From the NCBI GenBank assembly GCA_050117315.1, contig JASFMY010000125.1, positions 1-21,180 on the forward strand: DNA of 21,180 bases, given 5' to 3'. Made by a program: the position numbers and the translations under genes. Shown here in pieces: positions 16,601 to 21,180 of the stretch; position 1 is the first letter of the stretch, and each line of letters starts with the position of its first letter. Under the pieces are notes generated by a model, which ran no database searches, had not been told where the DNA came from, and saw nothing but the letters and a program-made list of their open reading frames with translations. This stretch comes from JANQIV01 sp050117315. Its GTDB lineage: Bacteria; Bacteroidota; Ignavibacteria; Ignavibacteriales; Melioribacteraceae.

Positions 16601-16742
16601 ATTTTATTTCATGGGGAAAAATTTAATTACAATAACCGACTATACGGGGCCTGATCCGGAGGTGGATGGCATATTCGCATATGATTTCTTTACTTATCCG
16701 CAGATGCAGAGTTTCTCACTTGGAATTGATTTAGGTTTATAA
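13644..16742 (+). CDS. SusC/RagA family TonB-linked outer membrane protein
   Basis: This 1032-residue outer-membrane transporter works with the lipoprotein SusD to import oligosaccharides, peptides or other nutrients, powered by TonB. A Sec signal peptide (1-25, ending QALYA) is followed by a carboxypeptidase-D-like regulatory domain (about 28-100, PGASVVVKGTNIGTATD at 44-60). The TonB box region is VLIVGYGSQTKRDLT (110-124). The plug domain has the SusC signature LQGKSTGLLVT (147-157), GAINVKIRG (165-173), WVVDGMPL (185-192) and LKDAASTAIYGSRASNGVI (225-243). A 22-strand barrel makes up the rest. AGGAGG at 13631-13636 supports the ATG. The closest SusC family members act on glycans, but no glycoside hydrolase, ECF sigma or anti-sigma gene lies in the window, so the substrate is unknown. 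susD follows 34 bp downstream. Confidence 0.96.
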   Translation: MKNTLTRFNIILVTLILLGGQALYAQPREIRGMVTSAVDGNSLPGASVVVKGTNIGTATDINGEYSLRIPEDADILVVSFVGYRTTEVLIGIVDVIDIELEPDAIGMDEVLIVGYGSQTKRDLTSSVSSVRADELEYLPTQGFDHSLQGKSTGLLVTGNSGTPGGAINVKIRGVTSIAGNNQPLWVVDGMPLYNLSTTTQNDLGGQSTSILAMINPNDIESIQVLKDAASTAIYGSRASNGVILITTKSGQLGGGGGSQITFNFNRGIQDFTKELKVLNAHDYLMLRREAFQNDGIDALQNYESFTTLQQWYDYYGLEDPDNPDADTDWLDLITETGIVENYNMQATGGTAKTNFFLSGGYYRNSGVLKSQDFRRISARINVEHKLSDIFTIKGGLFGSNALTNRNNNDNNIFGLLTTAMNLDPTKPVYNNDGTYYAADALLGNAVAMTEEPVYELNEWKILPSFELEANVLKNLKLSGAYRADITINKENHYEPYTIKQGQPNGNGTQYNNTFQSHLLEALATSNFRLAKIHDVDFSLGTSYQYFSLESERLLASNFPSPYFQYIINAASIDDGISALSDHALLSFFGRANYKLLDKYLLGLSLRVDGSSRFGKDNRYGTFPAVSAGWILSEEKFIRDFGFFNNLKLRGSYGITGNQSGIGNFQSLGLFTSGSFTDPDEEWYANFNYADNPGYAPIQIANTELRWEETSSLDIGIDMFILNSRVNLSLDYYTKNTTKLLLDRPIPASSGFDEVTQNFGEMENKGFEIELSTINFNTDKFSWTTEFNITFNSNKVTKLVEPITSGFQRIEEGHEFREFYLIMADGIYQSESEIPQWKRALGIQPGDINFVDVNGDQIINSNDRQYLGSPHPDFFGGMTNNLTYKGFDLSFTWTFVVGNDIFNANRQFNQEMYGGSRWNKDEDALNRWTPNNPSTTVPRATWIDPAQNNRISSFFLEDGTYFRLRSLVFGYTLPQEISKSLNLNKIRFYFMGKNLITITDYTGPDPEVDGIFAYDFFTYPQMQSFSLGIDLGL

Positions 16743-16776
16743 GCATTTAATAATCCAAAAAAATTGAGAGAAAAAA

Positions 16777-18120
16777 ATGAAGAAAATAAAAAATATAATA
16801 ACAATAGTTCTGCCTATATTATTATTAACTTACTGCGATAACCCTCTTGAACTTGACCCGAAAACTGAAATTGCAGAAGAGGAGGTTTTCACAGACGCAG
16901 AGGGAGCACAGCTTGCTCTTTACGGTTGTTACTCTGCACTTCATGATGATTGGTTTTGGGGTCATTATGCACATACAATAACCGATTTAATATCCGACGA
17001 CCTTATCCATACGGGTTCATACACCTCATGGTCGCAGATTGATAAAGGCCAATATGATGAATTATCCCCTCATATTGACGATGTATATGAATGGGGTTAT
17101 GCAGGTATAAACAGATGCAATCTCGTTATTGCAAATTTACCCGGTATAAGCATGGATGAAAGTGAAAAAAATAAAATTATGGGTGAAGCACATTTTATCA
17201 GAGGATTTATTTACTTTACTCTTGTAAACTACTTTGCCGGTGTTCCACTTGTAACTACACCAACTGTTTCTCCTATTGATGATTCTTATTATGTATCACG
17301 GGCTAGCGTAGAAGAAGTATACAACCAGGTTGAATCAGATTTAACCCAGGCAGAATCATTATTACAGCCGGGCAATTCAAAATCAACCGCTAATAAAAAT
17401 ACGGCATCAGCGTTATTAGCACGTGTGTATTTATACCAAGGGAAATATAATGAAGCATCGGAAAAAGCTTCGGAAGTTATTAACAGCGGTTACTACTATC
17501 TTGATGAATATAATGAAGAGTATTTTGATTCTGAAAATGAACCGGATATAATTTTCGCCTTAATTTTCACAAGGGAAGATGAAAATTCATGTATTTATTG
17601 GTATACGCATGCTAATTCAGGCGGCAGGTTTGAATTTGCAGTTGACCCGGATTTCTATTCCGCCATTGAACCCGGGGATTTGCGGATGGAGGCCATGATA
17701 AAAGTTGAGGAAGGCGTAGAGGGAAATGTTGGTTACATTGATGAAGCAAACGGCGTTGTATGGACCATTAAATACGATGATTGGGTAGGTAGGGATAACC
17801 CTGTAATGATATTAAGATTACCGGAAATGTATTTAATCAGAGCGGAAGCTGCTTTAAGAGGCGCTGCCGGTGATCCTCTTGCCGATATTAACGTTATTAG
17901 GAGTAGAGCCGGTTTAAGCGAACTTTCATCGGTAACTTTGGAAGATGTACTGCAGGAAAGAAGAATGGAACTTTGTTTTGAAGGGCACCGCTTTTTCGAT
18001 GTTGCTAGGCTCGGTGATCCTTTAACGGAATTCCCTATCCAGCAGCATCAATTAATATTCCCTATCCCTTATTGGGAAATAGATGTTAATCCTAACATAA
18101 CTCAAAATCCGGGATATTGA
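16777..18120 (+). CDS. RagB/SusD family nutrient-uptake outer membrane lipoprotein
   Basis: SusD-type lipoproteins sit on the outer face of the outer membrane and act as the ligand-binding lid of the SusC barrel. The N-terminus is a lipoprotein signal with a lipobox ending LLLTYC, so Cys20 would be lipidated; the mature protein begins CDNPLELDPKTE. Family features follow: an N-terminal helical region with YEWGYAGINRCNLVIANLPG, then GEAHFIRGFIYFTLVNYFAG (typical SusD TPR helix), ASALLARVYLYQGKYNEASE, and the C-terminal RRMELCFEGHRFFDVARLG. The protein ends in NPNITQNPGY, the usual SusD tail. At 447 residues it is a little shorter than many members. It is co-transcribed with susC and followed by a strong terminator. 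Confidence 0.95.
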   Translation: MKKIKNIITIVLPILLLTYCDNPLELDPKTEIAEEEVFTDAEGAQLALYGCYSALHDDWFWGHYAHTITDLISDDLIHTGSYTSWSQIDKGQYDELSPHIDDVYEWGYAGINRCNLVIANLPGISMDESEKNKIMGEAHFIRGFIYFTLVNYFAGVPLVTTPTVSPIDDSYYVSRASVEEVYNQVESDLTQAESLLQPGNSKSTANKNTASALLARVYLYQGKYNEASEKASEVINSGYYYLDEYNEEYFDSENEPDIIFALIFTREDENSCIYWYTHANSGGRFEFAVDPDFYSAIEPGDLRMEAMIKVEEGVEGNVGYIDEANGVVWTIKYDDWVGRDNPVMILRLPEMYLIRAEAALRGAAGDPLADINVIRSRAGLSELSSVTLEDVLQERRMELCFEGHRFFDVARLGDPLTEFPIQQHQLIFPIPYWEIDVNPNITQNPGY

Positions 18121-18129
18121 TTTGTTTCT

Positions 18130-18172
18130 AAAATTCCTTGCTTGCAGTTAATTACTGCAGGAAAGGAATTTT
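18130..18172 (+). terminator. Rho-independent terminator of susCD
   Basis: AAAATTCCTT (18130-18139) pairs with AAGGAATTTT (18163-18172). The stem continues through TGCAG/CTGCA to a short AT loop, giving a long, nearly continuous stem that ends in TTTT. It starts 9 bp after the susD stop codon. The AAAA at its left side means it could also work weakly on the minus strand. Confidence 0.75.
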
Positions 18173-18208
18173 GAAATATTTGCACGATTAAAATAAAAAG
18201 GTATACAC

Positions 18209-18279
18209 GGAGGTGTCCCTTCAGGTTGGCACTAAAATATCATTTTAGTGCTGGGGGGATAAATGTAGGGGCATCCTCC
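18209..18279. repeat. Nested hairpin element (REP/MITE-like or structured RNA)
   Basis: An outer stem pairs GGAGGTGTCCCT (18209-18220) with AGGGGCATCCTCC (18267-18279), with one bulged T and one wobble pair. An inner stem of 10 perfect base pairs, GCACTAAAAT (18229-18238) with ATTTTAGTGC (18242-18251), has a 3-base loop. Eight A residues follow on the plus strand, so it is not a terminator in either direction. It sits between two convergent units. Its symmetry suggests a palindromic extragenic repeat; only one copy is in this window. Confidence 0.4.
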
Positions 18280-18336
18280 AAAAAAAATTTCATCGGAATT
18301 TATCTCATCTTCAAAGTTATTTTTTTACTTCCTTCT

Positions 18337-18359
18337 AAAAGACAGATTACCAATCTGTC
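18337..18359 (-). terminator. Hairpin terminator after the choice-of-anchor remnant
   Basis: GACAGATT (18341-18348), the loop ACC and AATCTGTC (18352-18359) form a perfect 8-bp stem. On the minus strand it is followed by TTTT (complement of 18337-18340), 13 bp after the stop codon of the reading frame at 18372. The short T run makes it a moderate terminator. Confidence 0.45.
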
Positions 18360-18371
18360 CTACAATTTATT

Positions 18372-18834
18372 CTATTTGCTGCTTTGCTTTAACTTTTCGT
18401 AATACTTTTGAAGGGCACCGTTAATTACAAATATATTTCCTGCCTCATCAACTTTAATAGCATCATACAAACACATGTTGCCGATGGGAACGTATTTATC
18501 GCTCCATTTGGAAATATCAATTTTGGGGACAATAAAATTGGGGAAGGAATAATTACTCTGCCGGTTTAGAATTGTATTTGGACTTTGAATTGTTGAATTA
18601 TCGTAAACAACATTGCCGTTATAAACCGCACTGCTGTTATAAAGCAGGTAACCGCCTACAACCGGAACATCTTCTGTTCCGTATGAATTGTTAAGTATTG
18701 CGCCGATACTGTAATTTGAGAATGTTGCATTTCCCCCGACTGCAACTTTACCCTCGGTATCCGATGAAGGCTGTTCCATATCTTCAAAAACAAACACGTT
18801 AAAATCTTCGGCTTCGCAAAGGTCTATATTTGTA
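18372..18834 (-). pseudogene. Choice-of-anchor A domain remnant with unrelated C-terminus, broken by an insertion
   Basis: The frame runs without a stop from 18834 down to TAG at 18372-18374. Its N-terminal part, NIDLCEAEDFNVFVFEDMEQ onward to GNVVYDNST, is the start of a choice-of-anchor A domain and nearly identical to the gene at the right edge. After about residue NVVY the two diverge. The last ~70 residues (from IQSPNTILNRQSNYSF) do not resemble that domain; VDEAGNIFVING in them recalls a propeller strand. A GTG at 18797 would allow a 141-residue product, but it would lack a signal peptide. The upstream frame is cut by the 144-bp element at 18835-18978. I read this as a truncated, chimeric remnant of a surface protein, probably not functional. 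Confidence 0.65.
18591..18791. repeat. Direct repeat, copy 1 (partner 20980-21180)
   Basis: This 201-bp block matches 20980-21180 at a constant offset of 2389 bp. Six mismatches are visible, three of them at the left edge, giving about 97% identity. It encodes the first ~60 residues of a choice-of-anchor A domain on the minus strand. The repeat probably continues beyond the right edge of the window. Confidence 0.9.
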
Positions 18835-18978
18835 TACTTGTTGCAAATTGGTTTTGGGATTTAGTTTTTATTTAGAACTCACCTAAATCCTCCCCGCCTC
18901 CCAAAGTCTCGTACGGCGGGCAGGTCTTAAAAAGAGAGGACTTTATGGCAAAATCCCAAAACCAATTTGACTTGTGTA
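18835..18978. mobile_element. 144-bp MITE-like insertion with terminal inverted repeats and TA target
   Basis: The ends are inverted copies. CAAATTGGTTTTGGGATTT at 18844-18862 recurs as its perfect reverse complement at 18951-18969, and both outer ends begin TAC, with a 6-base block between that differs. TA dinucleotides flank the element (18833-18834 and 18979-18980). The core of about 90 bp is non-coding and contains a GC-rich CCGCC/GGCGG stem (about 18894-18920). Removing the element and one TA rejoins the DUF11 and choice-of-anchor frames in phase. TA duplication is typical of Tc1/mariner/IS630-type elements; assignment to that group is inference. Confidence 0.65.
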
Positions 18979-19100
18979 TACTTCCGAATAAATCAACCTT
19001 TACCTCTATTGTTAATTGCGCAGATTCGCCGTTTGATAAATCACCTACATTCCATATTTCGCTTGAGGTATCATAGACTCCCTGTGTTGTATTATCCGAT
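18979..19100 (-). pseudogene. DUF11-type domain fragment (5' part of the broken surface-protein gene)
   Basis: Read on the minus strand from about 19099, the frame gives SDNTTQGVYDTSSEIWNVGD then LSNGESAQLTIEVKVDLFGS. This is the C-terminal part of a DUF11 conserved-repeat domain (pattern TQGxYD-xxxxWxVGxLxNGxxAxLTI). There is no start codon, and the fragment begins right at the T run of the terminator at 19101-19134. Downstream it is separated from the choice-of-anchor frame only by the 144-bp element. Confidence 0.6.
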
Positions 19101-19134
19101 AAAAAAAAGCGGAACAGAATAATCTGCTCCGCTT
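19101..19134 (-). terminator. Rho-independent terminator of the large secreted protein gene
   Basis: AAGCGGAACAG (19107-19117) pairs with CTGCTCCGCTT (19124-19134) with one mismatch around a 6-base loop. On the minus strand it is followed by eight T residues (complement of 19101-19108). It lies 22 bp past the stop codon of the gene at 19156. Confidence 0.85.
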
Positions 19135-19155
19135 AAGAAAGATTTTTAAGGAGAT

Positions 19156-21180
19156 TTATTTCAGAAGAATCATTTTCTTCATCAATAAAATATTATTACC
19201 TTTTAATTGATAGATGTAAATACCGCTTGCAAGATTTGATGCATTGAAATTGACTTCGTAATTACCGGCATTGTGAAATTCAGAAACCAATGTCTGCACT
19301 TTTTCACCAATCACACTATAGATATTCACAGTGTATAATCCCGCTTCGGCAACAGTATATTTAATTGTTGTTGAAGGATTAAAGGGGTTCGGGTAATTCT
19401 GGGACAATTCAAAATCGTCGGAAATAGGTTCGTTATTAACAGCAGTAACAAAATCCGTTTTCTTATAGATTGAACCGCTGCTTGTGGCAATGTATAAAGT
19501 ACTTTCACCGGAATCATACATTATTGAGCTAACATTAACTCCGTTCATTCCTACTTGATTCCAGCTCTGCGACAGATTTGCTTCAATCATGTAAATACCG
19601 TTTGTCCATGTCGAGAGATATACATTGTCGTTTTCATCAATGCTTATGTTGTAAACATAGAGTGAATTAAGGCCGTCATTTAACACCTGCCAGTTTGTTC
19701 CGCCGTCATCGGATTTATATACACCGCCTCCGTAAGTTCCGGCATAAACTTCATCATTTGAATTTACGTCAACAGCCCAGACGAAATCATAATCTAATCC
19801 TGTTTCTGCCCAGGTACTTCCGTTATCTGTGCTTTTCATTACGCCGTTGCCGAATGTTCCGGCATAAATATTACCGTTCGAATCTATTGCCAGTGATTGA
19901 ATTGCAAGAGAAGTTAAGCCTTCGTTTATTTCTTCAAAACCCTGCCCGGATAATTTTCTGAGTATTCCATAACCCCATGTACCGGCATAAACAGTTCCGC
20001 CTGCAGTAACTTCTACTGTTCTCACATCGTAATCGGTCGGGTATGGTTCGGACCAGCTTGCACCGTTGTCCAAGGAAATAAACAATCCCTGTTCGGTAGC
20101 GGCATAAATGTTACCTGAATTATCAACTTCCAGATCCCAAATCCAGCCGACATTCATTTCATCATTTAATAATTCCCAGGTTAAACCGTCGTCTTCGCTT
20201 CTATAAATCTTTCCGCCTACGGTTCCTATTAATTTATTTCCGCTGTTGTCATCAGTCATTGACCAGATCATTTCCTGTAATCCGAAACTTCCTACATAAT
20301 CCCAGTCCTCATCATCGGAAGGAGTATTGCTTCCGCTTGTTGAGCCTGTTACATTAATTTCAACACTTGAAGAATTATTGGTGCTGTCGGAATCATCCTG
20401 GTCAAATTCTATAATAGTTGCAAGATTTATAATTTGAGAACTTCCCGGTAAGTTACCGTTAAAATATGTTGCATTATTTTGACCGGCGTTAAATTGCCCG
20501 CTGCCTGAAGCCATTGATTTAACAATTACCTGGCCGTTTACAACACCGCTCGGGAAGTCTAAGTCCGCATAAGGTGCAAGTACGGAACCTCTTACATCAA
20601 TACCTTGAATATACAATGTACCTGCTTCGTAAAAATTGTATAATACGTTGCTGATTGCCGTTCCGTTCACAACTGCTCCGCCTGTCCATGAAACGTCCGT
20701 TCCGCTTATGTTCACTAAAACCACACTTCCGTTGGGAACGTTAATTTCAAAATCATTCGCATTTGATAAATCGCTGCCGTTTACATGAAATACATTTGCA
20801 AACGGGTTATCACCTGCTAATGTTAATTTACCGTATTCAAAAGTAACGGAATCGGTTTCTGCAATGTTTGAAACACTTTGAGATAAATTTTGTAAACATA
20901 TTTCCGCATGGCTAAAATTGATCGGCGTATCCCGGCGTAATGTCCCCCCGGTAATACTTACATTATCCTGAGGTAGGTTTGTTGAATCGCCGTAAACAAC
21001 ATTGCCGTTATAAACCGCACCACTGTTATAAAGCAGGTAACCGCCTACAACCAGAACATCTTCTGTTCCGTATGAATTGTTAAGTATTGCGCCGATACTG
21101 TAATTTGAGAATGTTGCATTTCCCCCGACTGCAACTTTACCCTCGGTATCCGATGAAGGCTGTTCCATATCTTCAAAAAC
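19156..21180 (-). CDS. T9SS-sorted choice-of-anchor A / Asp-box propeller protein (5' end outside window)
   Basis: The frame is open through the right window edge (VFED precedes the first ATG at 21168), so signal peptide and N-terminus are missing; 674 residues are visible. Numbering from that ATG, residues 1-235 are a choice-of-anchor A domain (EGKVAVGGNATFSNYSIG at 9-26, QGIDVRGSVLAPYADLDFP at 188-206). An acidic and Ser/Thr-rich linker covers 254-288. A beta-propeller at about 295-570 carries Asp-boxes SEDDGLTW (324), SLDNGASW (365), STDNGSTW (446) and SDDGGTNW (486). A type IX secretion sorting domain covers 585-670 (LSQNYPNPFNPSTTIKY ... LASGIYIYQLKG). It should be secreted across the outer membrane and held on the surface or released. 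Asp-boxes occur in sialidases and sortilins but no catalytic site is evident; an adhesive or structural role is inference. Confidence 0.9.
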   Translation of the reverse strand, partial: VFEDMEQPSSDTEGKVAVGGNATFSNYSIGAILNNSYGTEDVLVVGGYLLYNSGAVYNGNVVYGDSTNLPQDNVSITGGTLRRDTPINFSHAEICLQNLSQSVSNIAETDSVTFEYGKLTLAGDNPFANVFHVNGSDLSNANDFEINVPNGSVVLVNISGTDVSWTGGAVVNGTAISNVLYNFYEAGTLYIQGIDVRGSVLAPYADLDFPSGVVNGQVIVKSMASGSGQFNAGQNNATYFNGNLPGSSQIINLATIIEFDQDDSDSTNNSSSVEINVTGSTSGSNTPSDDEDWDYVGSFGLQEMIWSMTDDNSGNKLIGTVGGKIYRSEDDGLTWELLNDEMNVGWIWDLEVDNSGNIYAATEQGLFISLDNGASWSEPYPTDYDVRTVEVTAGGTVYAGTWGYGILRKLSGQGFEEINEGLTSLAIQSLAIDSNGNIYAGTFGNGVMKSTDNGSTWAETGLDYDFVWAVDVNSNDEVYAGTYGGGVYKSDDGGTNWQVLNDGLNSLYVYNISIDENDNVYLSTWTNGIYMIEANLSQSWNQVGMNGVNVSSIMYDSGESTLYIATSSGSIYKKTDFVTAVNNEPISDDFELSQNYPNPFNPSTTIKYTVAEAGLYTVNIYSVIGEKVQTLVSEFHNAGNYEVNFNASNLASGIYIYQLKGNNILLMKKMILLK
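20980..21180. repeat. Direct repeat, copy 2 (partner 18591-18791)
   Basis: This copy lies within the 5' part of the large secreted protein gene and runs to the window edge, so its full length is unknown. Protein differences from copy 1 in the shared part are few (L for P after TEDV, G for S after LYNS). Divergence begins after GNVVY. Confidence 0.9.

Noticed and set aside
17976..18420. Identical 15-mer TTTTGAAGGGCACCG in susD (17976-17990) and in the remnant (18406-18420)
   Set aside because: The match ends exactly at 15 bases on both sides, the coding strands differ, and a 15-base match by chance is plausible in a window of this size.
18832..18983. GTATACTT as an 8-bp target duplication of the small element
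   Set aside because: Collapsing it leaves an in-frame TAG in the rebuilt gene, whereas a TA duplication gives an uninterrupted frame; GTATAC is also itself palindromic.
19326..19961. Short frames (63 and 88 codons) within the large secreted protein gene
   Set aside because: Off-frame and antisense shadows of the propeller repeats.
19690..20130. Repeated phrase near TTCCGGCATAAA in the large gene, as a possible repeat array or CRISPR
   Set aside because: Spacing and frame match propeller blades (VYAGT/IYAGT); copies are degenerate and coding, with no leader or cas genes.
1..21180. tRNA, rRNA and CRISPR loci
   Set aside because: I found no cloverleaf, rRNA-like block or regularly spaced identical repeat on reading either strand, though a covariance-model scan was not possible.

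Overview
The window looks like chromosome from an Ignavibacteria-type member of the Bacteroidota/Chlorobi group. The evidence is an AT-rich sequence, a SusC/SusD pair, a type IX secretion (T9SS) C-terminal sorting domain with the NYPNPFNP motif, choice-of-anchor A and DUF11 surface-protein modules, and promoters that match the Bacteroidetes consensus TTTG-N19-21-TAnnTTTG. This placement is inferred from motifs, not from a database search.

Layout. (1) Positions 1-855: the 3' end of an unrecognised gene, then about 700 bp without a convincing gene. That stretch holds a cluster of hairpins (307-467) and a 96-bp element with terminal inverted repeats (502-597). (2) Positions 856-6817, minus strand: a tonB-type gene with its own promoter and a palindrome at the start site, preceded by a five-gene operon. 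In transcription order the operon is asnS, an NhaD/CitMHS-like antiporter, an unknown 121-aa protein, the bifunctional NAD(P)HX repair enzyme and a VanZ-like protein. Its promoter is a perfect consensus match just upstream of asnS. (3) Positions 6869-12905, minus strand: an eight-gene, tightly overlapping housekeeping operon: pgeF, EamA transporter, folB, folK, deoxynucleoside kinase, small membrane protein, GT9 glycosyltransferase, Ppx/GppA phosphatase. (4) Positions 12906-13643: a long AT-rich divergent intergenic region with a 23-codon mini-ORF behind a strong ribosome binding site and an operator-like palindrome. (5) Positions 13644-18172, plus strand: a susC-susD outer-membrane uptake pair closed by a strong terminator. 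No hydrolase or regulator of the kind that usually defines a substrate lies in the window. (6) Positions 18173-21180, minus strand: a rearranged surface-protein region. A large secreted protein (choice-of-anchor A, Asp-box propeller, T9SS sorting domain) runs off the right edge. Downstream of it lies a broken relative carrying a DUF11 piece and a second, near-identical copy of the choice-of-anchor start.

The most interesting observation is inside that remnant. A 144-bp element with 19-bp perfect internal inverted repeats is flanked by TA dinucleotides. Removing it with one TA rejoins the DUF11 and choice-of-anchor reading frames exactly, so it is very probably a recent MITE insertion. Together with a 201-bp direct repeat at about 97% identity, this points to active shuffling of surface-protein genes. 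I did not find a clearly new multi-gene system.
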